A stretch of 64,000 nt of DNA from Rhea pennata. Its lineage: Eukaryota; Chordata; Aves; Rheiformes; Rheidae. Both the position numbers and the translations under genes were made by a program. Numbering within the stretch: the stretch's first letter is position 1; every line of letters starts with the position of its first letter. Shown here one piece after another: positions 27,001-37,900 of this stretch. The notes beneath the pieces are model-generated. The model ran no database searches. It worked only from the letters and a program-made list of their open reading frames with translations, and was not told the origin of the DNA. Location: the NCBI RefSeq assembly GCF_028389875.1, contig NC_084675.1, positions 22,964,412 to 23,028,411 of the forward strand, read 5' to 3'.

Positions 27001-30000
27001 GCATCCTGGAAACGCTTTGCTGTTTCCTTATTGCAGCCTCTGCTGTCTCATCTGCCACCAAACACGCTGCGATTCTCCTGACAAGGGTGCCCGGGGCCAG
27101 CGCGGTGCTCAGAGGGGGGCCCAGCCCCTGGCAGGGCGCTCCGAGGCTCCCCGGCCCCTCCGGCAGTGCAGGAGGCTCTGCCGGGGCGCTGACTCCGCGG
27201 GTGCTCGGCAGGGCTCTGCGTGGCCTGCGCCCGCTCCCTTTTCCTGGCCCGGCCGAGCCATCATCTGCACCTCGCTCGGCGTCGTCCACCCCTCGTGGCT
27301 CAGCGCCCTATTGATTAGCTGAATGGAGGGTTAATGGCCTGGGCTCTCCTGCGGGCGCAGGAAAATGGCTTTGGAGTGGGGAAAGCGGAGCCTGGGCACT
27401 TCCCCCGGGGGCAGTGCAGACCCCGCTCCTGCTCCTCATCCTTGGCCATCTGGTTTCCTGCGGGAGGGTTTGAGCAGCCAGCGAGACCGGGTCCTGGACT
27501 GCAGCTGGCTCCTGCCGTCCATGGCGCTCCTCGCTCCGAGACCGCTGTGCCACCCCCCTCTCCACCGAGCTCTGCCCCGGAGTGCTGCCAGGAGCATCTC
27601 CTTCCCGCCTCTTCCGTTTGTCACCAGTGAGCGAAAGGCCTGGAAACAGCGCCTGACAAATCGAGGGAGAGCGGGGCCGCGGGCAGGCGGAGCGCGGGGA
27701 CCGCAGGCAGCTGCCTGTGTCGTGCACAGGCATGGCACTGTCCTGCGTGTGTGCAGAGCGCTTGCCTCGTGCGCGCACACTGCCCCCCGTGTGCACGCAC
27801 AGTGCCCCTCGTGTGCACGCACGGTGCCCCCCGTGTGCACGCACGCTGCCCCTCGTGTGCACGCACGCTGCCCCCCATGTGCACATGCACGCTGCCCCCC
27901 TGTGCGTGCTTGTGCTGCCCCCTGTGTGTGCGCACGCTGTTTCCCCATGCGCATGCACGGTGCCCCCCATGTGTGTGCACGCTGCCCCCCGTGTGTGCAC
28001 ACTGTTTGCCCTGTGCGTGTGCGCAGCGCTCCAGCCGTGCCGCCTCTGCGGCGGGGGTGAGCCTCGTCTGCTGTGCGCTGCCCACCGCCGCGCTGCCCAC
28101 CGGGCACCCGGGCCACGCTCTCGGCGTGCTCTGCCTGCCCTTGCTGCACCGCTGCCTGCCGAGGCCCCTGCTCCCGGGGCTCCCAGGGCTCCCGGGGCCC
28201 CCAGTCCCAGGGTCTGTGCCGCCGGTGCCGCAGTCCTGGTGCTCACGGTCCCGGTGCCCACAGTCCCCATGCCCGTGCTGCCACGCTGCTGGTGCACTGG
28301 TGCCCGAGCCTGACCTGCCAGTGCCCGTGGAGCCGGTGCCCGCGCTGCCGGCACCCGCGGTCCCGGTGCCCACGGGCCGGACAGAGGCCGAACGCGTGGC
28401 TCACAGCCGGCGCTGCCCGACGTCGGGGCTCGCTGTGCGGCTCAGCACCCCGGACCGCAGAGCTGATCCGCGGGGGCCGCTGGAGCTGGCGGCCACCCGT
28501 GACTGCACGGGCGGCAGCCCCGGGTGCAGGGTGCAAGGTGACGCGCAGGGGGGGGATCCCCAGCCCCGGGGGCCGCAGGCGCCGGCAGTAACTGCGCCTC
28601 CTTCTCCCCGCAGAGCTGCCGCTGCTCCTGTCACCCTCCACCGAAGCACAGGTACGTGGGGCCCGGCGTGCGGCGCCCAGCGGCGCAGGGTGGGATCAGG
28701 GCCAGAGGGGCTCGCCATGGTGCAGCCGGTGCCGGAGGTCCCTGCCGTGGTGCAGCCGGTGCCGGCAGCCCTCACTGCAGTGCAGCCGGTGCCGGAGGTC
28801 CCTGCCGTGGTGCAGCCGGTGCCGGCAGCCCTCACTGCAGTGCAGCCGGTGCCGGAGGTCCCTGCCGTGGTGCAGCCGGTGCCGGAGGCCCTCGCCGCAG
28901 TGCAGCCGGTGCCGTGTCCTTGCAGATGGTGCAGTCGCTGGGCTTCGCCATCTACCGAGCGCTGGACTGGGGGCTGGACGAGAACGAGGAGCGGGAGCTG
29001 AGCCCGCAGCTGGAGCAGCTCATCGACCTGATGACCAACAGCGACTCGGAGGACAGTGGCTGCGGCACAGCCGACGAGGGCTACGGGGGGCAGGAGGAGG
29101 AGGAGGAGGGGGGCGAGGGGCCGCCGCGGGCCGTGCGCACCTTCGGGCAGGCCATGCGGTGCTGTGCCGCCCGCCTTGCCGACCCCGCGGGGGCCCAGGC
29201 GCACTACCAGGCCGTGTGCCGGGCCCTCTTCGCCGAGACCGTGGAGCTCAAGGCCTTCCTCGCCAAGATCCGCGACGCCAAGGAGGTGAGCGCGGGGCGC
29301 CCTCGGTGCCCGCTCGGCCGTGGCACGCCGGGGCTGTGCCGCGCGGGGCCGGGGTGACCGCGTCTCCGTGCCACGGCAGATGCTGCAGAAGCTGAAGGAG
29401 GACGAGGAGGCGGAGGAGCGGCCGGCGGCGGAGCTGGGCAACCTGCGCAACGCGGACTGGGTACGGCGGCGCGGGGGGAGCCGGCGCGGCGCGGCGCCGG
29501 GGGCCGCGGGGCGCTGACGCCGGCCCCTCGCCGCCCGCCAGGCCCGGCTCTGGGTGCAGCTGATGCGGGAGCTGCGGCACGGCGTGAAGCTGAAGAAGGT
29601 GCAGGAGAAGCAGTTCAACCCGCTGCCCACCGAGTACCAGCTCACCCCCTTCGAGATGCTCATGCAGGACATCCGGGCGCGCAACTACAAGCTGCGCAAA
29701 GTCATGGTGAGCGCGGCGGGGACGCGCCGCCGCCCCGGCGTCCCTGCCGGCGCTGAGGGCCGGCGCCGACTGTCTGCCCTGCTCCCAGGTGGACGGAGAC
29801 ATCCCGCCGCGGGTGAAGAAGGACGCCCACGAGCTCATCCTGGACTTCATCCGCTCGCGGCCGCCGCTGAAGCAGGTGAGCGAGGGCACCGCGGCGGCGG
29901 GCGGCCCCGGGCCGGGCGCGCGCCGGGGCTCTGCAGCGAGCGGGCGCTCGGTGTCGGCAGGCCTCGGAGCGGCGCCTGCGGCCCTTGCCGCACAAGCAGA

Positions 30001-33000
30001 GGACGCTTCATGAGAAGATTTTGGAGGAGATCAAGCAGGAGAGGAAGCTCCGGCCCGTGGAGACGCGGAACCGCAGCCGGAAAGGTAACGGCGCGGCGGC
30101 GCCCGTGCCCGGCTCCCGGGGCGGCGGCAGCGGCGGCTGAGCTCCGGCCCCGCGTCCGCAGGCTACAGCTCCCTGCCCTGCATCCCCCACGCCTGCTCCG
30201 GCGACGCCACCTCCAGCTCCTGCATCAACCTCTCCGCGCCGGAGGCGAGCGCCCCGCCGCCGCGGCCCCGGCCCCGCGTCCTGCTCAAGGCGCCCACGCT
30301 GGCCGAGATGGAGGAGATGAACATCTCGGAGGCGAGAGCGGCTCCGGGAAGGGGAGGGAGGAGGACGGGGGGGGCAGCAGGAGGTGCCCGGCGTGACGCC
30401 GAGCCCTGGCCGTGCAGGAGGAGGACTCTCCGGGCACGGAGCCCGGCTCGGCGCTCTCCTTGAAGCGGGACCGGTCCTTCTCGGAGCAGGATCTGGCCCA
30501 GTTCCAGAGCGAGCTGAGCAGTGGCCAGGATGTGTCCCAGGCGCCAGGGCCACTGGAGCCCGAGCCCCGGCCCCGCTCAGGTACCCGCGCACCGGGCTGG
30601 CACGGGGAGCGAGGGCAGGACCCCCAGGCACCCCGGCCCCCTCGCGACATGGGGAGCAGCCCCCGACCCAGCACGAGCCGGGGATGAGCCCCGCTGGGAC
30701 ACAGAGCCCCGAACCCTGAGCTGTGACGTGGAGTCCAAGCTGGGACCCAGTGCCTCCAGTGGGGACCTGGGACAAGATGCTGTGAGGTGGGACCTAGGAC
30801 ATGATGCCTCTAGTTGGGATATGGGACAAGAAGCTCTTAGCTGGGACATGGGACACGATGCCTCTGGCTGGGACGTGGGACACAACTCCTTGAGCTGGGA
30901 TGTGGGACACGATGCCGTGAGGTGGTACCTGGGACACGATGCCTCTAGTTGGGACTTGTATGCCGGCTGGCAGGCGATGGCCCGACCCCCGCCATGTGAA
31001 ACATGCTGCCGCCAGCCCCGTCCTTTGCCGTGCGCCCTCCCTGCCAGGACCGTCCCGGCCTCGCCGCAGCCCCCCGTCCCCGTGATGCCCCTGTCCCCAC
31101 GCCGGCAGCCCCACGCCGGAGGGTCACGCTCCGCGGTGCACCCTTCCCTGCAGGCTCGGTGCCAGCTAGTTACCACTCGGTGCCGTACGGCGCCGCGCCG
31201 CTGCCGTCGCCCCGCGGTGCCCTCGGCTGCCTGGAGGAGAGGCCGGAGGATGGTTCCGGCACTGCTCCTGGCAGCGGCTCCAAGCACCACTGGCTGGTGA
31301 GTGCCGGGGGCGGCAGGATGCGGCCTCTGCGCAGGGCAGGTCCCGGGGATGCTCTGCCCTTGCGTGTCCCAGGGATGCTCTGCCCTCGTGTGTCCCGGGG
31401 ATGCTCTGCCCTTGCGTGTCCCGGGGATGCTCTGCCCTCGTGTGTCCCGGGGATGCTCTGCCCACATGTGTCCCAGGGATGCTCTGCCCTTGCGTGTCCC
31501 GGGGATGCTCTGCCCTCGTGTGTCCCGGGGATGCTCTGCCCTTGCGTGTCCCAGGGATGCTCTGCCCGCGTGTGTCCCAGGGATGCTCTGCCCTCGTGTG
31601 TCCCGGGGATGCTCTGCCCACATGTGTCCCAGGGATGCTCTGCCCTTGCGTGTCCCAGGGATGCTCTGCCCGCGTGTGTCCCGGGGATGCTCTGCCCTCG
31701 TGTGTCCCGGGGATGCTCTGCCCACATGTGTCCCAGGGATGCTCTGCCCGCGTGTGTCCCAGGGATGCTCTGCCCTCGCGTGTCCCAGGGATGCTCTGCC
31801 CTTGCGTGTCCCGGGGATGCTCTGCCCTCGTGTGTCCCGGGGATGCCCTGCCCTTGCGTGTCCCAGGGATGCTCTGCCCTTGCGTGTCCCAGGGATGCTC
31901 TGCCCTCGTGTGTCCCGGGGATGCTCTGCCCTCGCGTGTCCCAGGGATGCTCTGCCCTTGCGTGTCCCAGGGATGCTCTGCCCTCGTGTGTCCCGGGGAT
32001 GCCCTGCCCTTGCGTGTCCCAGGGATGCCCTGCCCTTGCGTGTCCCAGGGATGCTCTGCCCTCGTGTGTCCCAGGGATGCTCTGCCCTCGTGTGTCCCGG
32101 GGATGCTCTGCCCTCGCGTGTCCCAGGGATGCTCTGCCCTCGTGTGTCCCGGGGATGCTCTGCCCACATGTGTCCCAGGGATGCTCTGCCCTTGCATGTC
32201 CCAGGGATGCTCTGCCCACATGTGTCCCGGGGATGCTCTGCCCTCGTGTGTCCCGGGGATGCCCTGCCCTTGCGTGTCCCAGGGATGCTCTGCCCTCGTG
32301 TGTCCCGGGGATGCTCTGCCCTCGCGTGTCCCAGGGATGCTCTGCCCTCGTGTGTCCCGGGGATGCTCTGCCCACATGTGTCCCAGGGATGCTCTGCCCT
32401 TGCATGTCCCAGGGATGCTCTGCCCACATGTGTCCCGGGGATGCTCTGCCCTCGTGTGTCCCAGGGATGCTCTGCCCTTGCGTGTCCCAGGGATGCTCTG
32501 CCCACACATGTCCCAGGGATGCTCTGCCCACGTGTGTCCCAGGGATGCTCTGCCCACACGTGTCTTGGGGATGCTCTGCCCTCGTGTGTCCCGGGGATGC
32601 TCTGCCCACACGTGTCCCAGGGATGCTCTGCCCACATGTGTCCCAGGGATGCTCTGCCCTTGCGTGTCCCAGGGATGCTCTGCCCACACATGTCCCAGGG
32701 ATGCTCTGCCCTCGCGTGTCCTGGTGACACGCGTGTCCGAGGAGCGGCGGGGCTGTAGCCGGCGCCGGGCGCTTGGGCAGGCCGGGCTCACGGCCGCTCT
32801 CCGTGCGCAGGAGTTCAGCCACCCCGTGGAGAGCCTGGCCCTCACCGTGGAGGAGATGATCAACGTGCGCCGGGTGCTGGTCAAGGCCGAGATGGAGAAG
32901 TTCCTGCAGAGCAAAGAGCTGTACAACAGCCTGAAAAAAGGGAAGGTGGGAGCGGGGCGCGGGGGCTGAGCCCGCCGCGCCGCCGTGCCCGCCCGCCGCT

Positions 33001-34104
33001 CACCCGGCCCCTCTCCCCGCAGGTCTGCTGCTGCTGCAGGGCCAAGTTCCCCCTCTTCTCCTGGCCCGCATCCTGCCTCTTCTGCAAGCGGTGAGCACCC
33101 GGCTGCCCCGTGCCGCACTGTGCCACGCTGCGCTGCACATGCCAGGCCACGCTGCGCAGTGCCATATTAAGCCATGCCGTGCCACACCGAGGTGTGCTGC
33201 ACGGTGCCCTGCCGTGCCATGCCATGCTGTGCCACACCGGTGTGCTGCATGTTGCCCTGCCATGCTGTGCTGCACTGTGCTGCACGGTGCTGCACCATGC
33301 CATGCCGCGCTGCACCATGCCGTGCCACACAGTGCTGTACCATGCCGTGCCATGCTGCACAGTGCTGTACCATGCCATGCCGTGCTGCATGGTGCCGTAC
33401 CATGCCGTGCCATGCTGCACTGTGCTGTGCTGCATGGTGCTGCACCATGCTGTGCCATGCTGCACCATGCTGTGCTGCACGGTGCTGTACCATGCCGTGC
33501 CGCGCTGCATCGCATGGCAGGGCTGGGCGGGGCCAGCAGGGTGCCCACATGCAGCTCTGCTCACCAGCCTCTCTCTGTGCCCCCAGGTCCGTCTGCACCT
33601 CCTGCAGCCTCAAGGTAAGGGACGGCTGGTGCCGGGGCACGGGCGATGCCGGGCCGGGGACGTGGGAGGGCTGCGCCGCCGCGCTGACGCCCGCCCGCCT
33701 GCCCGGCAGGTGAAGATGCCTTCCAAGAAGCTGGCTCACATCCCCGTGTACGCGCTGGGCTTCGAGAGCCTCCCGGGCTCACTGGGCGCCAGAGCTCCAC
33801 CGGCGCGGCGCAGAGACGCCTTCCAGTGAGTGCCGGGCCCCGGTGCCGTGCCGTGCTGCGCTGTGCCATGCCGTGCCGCGGGGCTAACGGCGCGGCCTGT
33901 GCCCGCAGCTCGCTGCCCGGCGCCGGCGGGCGCCGCATCGAGGATGAGTTCCCGCACATGTATGCGCAGGGCGCCGTGCTGCGCGACGTCTGCAGCGACT
34001 GCACCGGCTTCGTGGCCGACGTCGTCGCCTCCAGCCGCCGCAGCGTGGCTGCGCTCAACGCCGCGCCGCCCCGCACCCACCGCGGCGCCTCTTGGCACCT
34101 GTGA
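24007..34104 (+). CDS. SPIRE2: SPIRE2, spire-type actin nucleation factor 2 (15 coding exons, 694 aa)
   Basis: SPIRE2 nucleates actin filaments with formins on vesicles and recruits myosin V. Exons: 24007-24217, 28614-28651, 28926-29285, 29380-29460, 29542-29706, 29789-29875, 29961-30084, 30162-30331, 30418-30580, 31154-31296, 32811-32945, 33023-33090, 33587-33614, 33710-33825, 33909-34104. The sum is 2085 nt, and the human protein is about 714 aa. Domains: KIND (~14-203, with [21 protein letters not shown] and [20 protein letters not shown]); four WH2-like repeats (~232-350) ending LKKV, LRKV, LKQA, LRPV; a myosin V-binding motif [13 protein letters not shown] (~395-408); the spire box [16 protein letters not shown] (exon 11); and a modified FYVE zinc finger with [21 protein letters not shown] and a late CSDC pair. 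An eight-alanine tract lies near residue 40. The exon 8 donor is GC rather than GT. Exon 1 is assigned from its homologous KIND start. Neighbour TCF25 begins 0.8 kb downstream. Confidence 0.96.
24268..24335. repeat. (GGCACC)n repeat in SPIRE2 intron 1
   Basis: GGCACC hexamers form two blocks, separated by a short G-rich stretch, about 50 bp after the exon 1 donor. Confidence 0.8.
24738..25165. repeat. GGGTG(C)-type and CA-rich simple repeats in SPIRE2 intron 1
   Basis: Degenerate 9-10 bp GGGTGCGCA units (24738-24810) give way to a long run rich in ACACA, GGGACACA and similar units (24873-25165). No coding signal is present, although frames stay open because of the skewed composition. Confidence 0.75.
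25558..25912. repeat. two adjacent ~40-bp minisatellites in SPIRE2 intron 1
   Basis: About five copies of a 38-47 bp unit containing GGCAGGA(A/G)ATGCTG and CTGTGTGTCCCTGCTCC (25558-25785) are followed by about 2.5 copies of a second unit containing GTGGGAGATGCTTC and GTGCATGGGGTGAGCAG (25815-25912). Confidence 0.85.
27765..28025. repeat. GTGCACGCACGCTGCCCCCC minisatellite in SPIRE2 intron 1
   Basis: About ten degenerate units of roughly 22-26 bp, with alternating purine-pyrimidine GTGCACGCAC blocks that could adopt Z-DNA, separated by C-runs. Confidence 0.85.
28719..28918. repeat. 30-bp minisatellite filling SPIRE2 intron 2
   Basis: Nearly seven 30-bp units starting GTGCAGCCGGTGCCGG occur as alternating variants (ending GAGGTCCCTGCCGTG or CAGCCCTCACTGCA), giving a 60-bp higher-order period. 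The array occupies most of the 274-bp intron, so copy-number change would directly alter intron length. Confidence 0.9.
30743..30957. repeat. 30-bp minisatellite in SPIRE2 intron 9
   Basis: About seven units of roughly 30 bp around GCTGGGACATGGGACACGAT plus GCCTCT. In one frame they read as a repeated decapeptide resembling SWDMGHDAS, but that frame is not the one leaving exon 9, so it is not coding. Confidence 0.85.
31340..32722. repeat. 26-bp minisatellite, ~53 copies, in SPIRE2 intron 10
   Basis: Highly regular tandem units of 26 bp: TCCC(A/G)GGGATGCTCTGCCC, then a variable block (TTGCG, TCGTG, TCGCG, ACATG, ACACA), then TG. Variants such as CCCACATG, and a few units with GCCCTG, create higher-order patterns. 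No unit contains a stop in any of six frames, and 26 is not a multiple of 3, so open frames of 500-700 codons run through the array on both strands. These are artefacts. The array makes up nearly all of the 1.5-kb intron between exons 10 and 11. Confidence 0.97.
33105..33512. repeat. TGCCG/TGCTG pentamer-derived repeat in SPIRE2 intron 12
   Basis: Units based on CCATGCCGTG and CCATGCTGCAC at 5-, 10- and about 15-bp periods fill most of the intron between exons 12 and 13. A shorter related tract (33840-33880) lies in intron 14. Confidence 0.85.
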
Positions 34105-34207
34105 GGCCACGCACCGGCCCCCGCCTGTACATATGTACATAGGACACAAGGACCACCTCCATATTTATATACCTGCGGCCGCGGCCCCCCGTGCTGCCTT
34201 CCCCGGG

Positions 34208-34213
34208 AATAAA
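34208..34213 (+). terminator. SPIRE2 polyadenylation signal AATAAA
   Basis: A canonical AATAAA lies 104 bp after the SPIRE2 stop codon. The short 3' UTR contains ATGTACATAG and ATATTTATATA segments. No other AATAAA occurs before TCF25. Confidence 0.85.
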
Positions 34214-34740
34214 CGGCTTCGGGCTGCACCGAGGGGCTGTTGCTGCGCCATGCTCTGCTGGGGCAATGCCCATGTGCCATGAACCCCCCCCCGGGGCACT
34301 GCCCCCCCCCCCCCCGCCCCGGGGCAAAGGGCTATGCCCGTGCATCATATCCCCCTCCAGGGCAATGCCCCCGGACTGCCCCCCCCCCCGCCAGGGCAAT
34401 GCCCGTGCACTGCTCCTCCTGTCGGAGCAAGACCCATGCACCGTGCCTTCCCCCCACCCTGGGGCAATGCCCGTGCACCGTGCCCTCCCTGGGGCAATGC
34501 CCTCACACTGTGCCTTCCCCAAGGTGATGCCCCGGCACCCTGCCCCCAAGTAGGGCAATGCCCGTGCATGTCCCCCCTCGGGGCAATTCCCCCACGCCAT
34601 GCCCCCCCCCCCGGGGCAGTACCCCCTGGGCAATACCCCCAGGCCATTCCCCCTCCTAGACATCAACCCCCCCGGAGCCATTTTCCCAGGGACATGTTTC
34701 CCCCGGATGGTCCTGCAGCGGACCATGCCCCAGCACGAGA
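34214..34740. other. SPIRE2-TCF25 spacer with degenerate GGGCAATGCCC repeats and C-runs
   Basis: The short intergenic space holds about ten copies of GGGCAATGCCC-like units at irregular 40-60 bp spacing, mixed with C-runs (for example 34301-34315 and 34379-34389). GGGCAATGCCC is itself a near-palindrome. No gene is visible. Confidence 0.7.
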
Positions 34741-34927
34741 CATATTTCGCGCCGCGCGAGGCGCGAGGCTGATCGCAGGCCGCCGCAGTACGCCTGCGCA
34801 CGTGGCGGGGCGGGGCCGGGGCCGGGGCCGGGGCGCGCGCGGGGCGGCGGGAGGTGCGCGCGCAGGCGCGGCGGGGGCGGGCGGCGGGGGCCGGGCCGCG
34901 CGCAGGCGCAGTGCGGCGCGCGGCTCC
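34741..34927 (+). promoter_or_regulatory. TCF25 CpG-island promoter with NRF1-like and GC-box motifs
   Basis: The sequence just upstream of the TCF25 ATG has no TATA box. It has repeated GCGCAGGCGC/CCTGCGCAC-type motifs (near 34788-34801, 34858-34868 and 34899-34910) resembling NRF1 sites, and GC boxes (GGGGCGGGGCC near 34805). This is typical of a housekeeping gene. The motifs were called by eye, and the transcription start is unknown. Confidence 0.65.
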
Positions 34928-37900
34928 ATGTCGCGGCGGGCTCTGCGGCGGCTGCGGGGCGAGCAGCGGGGCCAGGAGGAGCCGGGCCTGGGCCAGCTGG
35001 GCCTGGTCCCCGGCCCTGCCCGCTGCCAGGAGCCGCCGGGCGTCGCCGCTGCCGCCGGTGGGCGCAGGGAGCCGGCGCGGCCCGGCGTCAGCAACCGCTT
35101 CGAGCTGGTGAGGGGCGGCGGGGGAGGGTGACCGAGGGGGGTGACCGAGGTGACAGTGGCGGCAGGGGGGGCGGCTGGGGGGGGGCGGCAGCGACTGGGG
35201 TGTCAGGGACTAGGGTGGCCGGGACTGGGAGGGGTGACGGGGCCTGGGAAGGGAGACAGCGGTGGTGGGGCAGCGGCTGGGAGGGGGTGACCGAGGTGAC
35301 GGTTCCCGGGAGGGGGCTGGGGGCGGGGGGTCGAAGGGAGGTGGTGGCTGGGAGGGGGCTGCGGAGCGCCTGAGGACACGGGCCAGGGCCTCGCTGAGAG
35401 GTCTGCGTGGCCCCTGGGGCAGTGACTGGTGGGTCTGGGGGTGACCCGGGGGTGGCTTGGAGGGTTGAAGGGGAGGGCACTGGGGGTGGCAGCGAGTTGA
35501 GGCATGGACAGTTGCCTGAGGGGGCAGAAGTTGGGGCTGAACTGGGAGGAGCTGGAGGGACTGGGAGGAAGTGGAGGGAGGATGCTGGGGAGCTGAGCAG
35601 TGCAAGCTGGGGCAGGCATGGGGAGTGGGGCTGCGAGTGTTCAGCAGGCTGTGCAGGAGGGGCTACATCAGCGGTGTGGGGCGTGGGGTGGAGGTGGAGT
35701 AGAAGCTGGGAGGTGGTCAAGAAGGGGATGAAGATGTCCTTGGGAGCATTCCTGCCACTTTCCCAACCTTGCAGGATCCCAGAGCTGAAGGTCTGGGATC
35801 CTGCGGGCACTCGTGCCATAGATGAGTCCCTGGTGGAGCAGTCTGGTCCCTCCTCGCTGGGCACCTTGGCCAGCCCAAGTGGTTCTTTGGGACAGTGGTT
35901 ACCTCTCCTTTCCCAAGGCTTGGCTACATTAGTGTGGCCAAGGTTGGTTTTGGGTTCTGGCCAAAGAAGAGCAGAGTCCAGGGAGGGCTGTATTTTTCTG
36001 CCGCTGTGTTGTGTAGCAGGCACTTTGTCATGGCCCTGTGCTCCCTTCTGATAAGTCAGTGGATGTTAGGCCATTCCAGGTGCTCACTAGGCAACACTCT
36101 TTAAATAAACTGTTTTCTGCCATCCAGCTGCTGGAGAAGGTGACTGGGGAAGCTGAGCCCTGCTACAGTTCTGTCACATTTGTGGAATTTTCCTCTTTCA
36201 CTTCTAGATGTGAGCAGAAGAGATCTTTGTGAAGTTCTGTCCTCCTGGAAGCAGGAGAGGGCAGAAGCTATCTACGTGCCTGCCGTTTCTGCATCTTACT
36301 TGTCTGTTTGCACAGATTACCAATGAAGAATCAGAGGATGACCCATCATTCAAAGAGGAGCGAGTAGATGCCAGACTCAGAGAGCAAGATGTAGCAGAAA
36401 GGAACAGTGGAGTGCCTATAACTGAAGAGACAGAAGGTGATGGACAGAGGGACGGAGAAGATGCAGATCAGCAGGACCAAATGGTAACTAAGCTACAGTT
36501 ATTTAGTAATGATGGTTGTAGCCACACAAGGTATGGAAAGAAGCCGGCCACACTTATTTTCCTGCCTATGTTAGAACTGAGCAGCTTTGTGTTAGTGACA
36601 GAGAAGTGTTTCTCTTCACTTGTGGGTGGGTTTTGTCACTGGCTAAGAGTGTGAGCATTGGGGCTCCCTCCCGTGCAGGGAGCTTAAATAATAAATGCAC
36701 GTTAGCATTTGTTCAGAAGTGCAGGCTGCCCATGTTCCCTGTTTGTACCGAAGCTTGCATCTTGTTGAGTTAATGCCCCAGTCTGTTAGCTGGGGGGTAA
36801 TGCGCCTACACACTAATTGAGGTTTTGCTTCAGAGAGCAAGTGGAAGATGACTGACTGGCTTCCTGTTCCTTTTGTCCTTATTCCCAAACGGCTGCCTAG
36901 TCCAAACAGGCTCTTGCCGCAGGCTCTAGCCCTGGAGCAGAATCAGCACTGTGGTATGGAGGGTTGTGTTAGGAGGTCTGTAGAATACACAGGTGTTTCT
37001 GCCTGGGATCCAAGGATCCGTTTTACAGCTGCAAAGGGGAAGTTCCTAGGACATCTCACGTCTCCCTGAGTAAGACCATGTGCTGTTTTTATTGCCCGTG
37101 TCCTCACGAGCACTGAGCTTATGCAAAGTGTGTGGGAAGGAAAGCACCCCTAGGATTCTGAAACAGAGATTGCTTTTCTGCTTCCTTTGTTGCACAACTA
37201 ATCTTAGCTTGATATAGTGGATGGGGCTGGGCTCTTAGATTAATGTTCAATGAAGCATTTATTTTGGAGAGAATGATGTGGAGAACCCAAACAATGTGAA
37301 TTAAACATCAAACTTCCTTCTTTATAATAGTATTTTGTTGTCATTTTCTGTTAAGAGCCCTTCCTGTAGTCTGCCCAGGCCCAGTCAACTTGCTGCAAAA
37401 ATACTTCAGAGTACACATGCTTTTTCATTTAGGATTTCCCAGATAGAAATGAAAAAGCAGGTGTACTCTGAAGTTTTTACACAGCAAACTTGCCAGGCCA
37501 GGGCCACACTGGAGCCCTCAGCATGTGTCTCTCTCTGGTCTCGTGTGTCTCCCTCTGATCTGTCACGTGATAGAGCTGGATTGGGGCTGCATATGCCCCT
37601 GGTTCTGAAAACAGGTCAGGACCTATACAGCTGTTACTATAATGCTGCTATTTCTTAGATGCATTACCTCTGTAGAGCTGATGATCCTAGAAAGATGTTT
37701 TTAGCTCTATATGCTTTGGAGAAGGGCTGCTTGGAAACAGCTTGCCTGTCAGGTTGGAAAATGGTATGCAGTGATGTGAGCTGAAGTGGTTGCATCTTAG
37801 TGAGAGGAGTCTGTACTGTGTGATGCTTTCAGGCAGCTGTAAGTTTCTGTGGTAATCAGAGAGATTGCTGAAACTGTCTTACACACTGGAAAGAGAAATC

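Noticed and set aside
28656-28925. Repeat-encoded extension of SPIRE2 exon 3 through intron 2
   Set aside because: Intron 2 is 274 nt (not a multiple of 3), so retention shifts the frame. Exon 2 with its good acceptor and donor joins exon 3 in phase.
30577-33118. Open frames of 485-717 codons on both strands across SPIRE2 intron 10
   Set aside because: They are translations of the 26-bp minisatellite, which has no stop in any frame. They overlap real SPIRE2 exons and each other, and resemble no protein.
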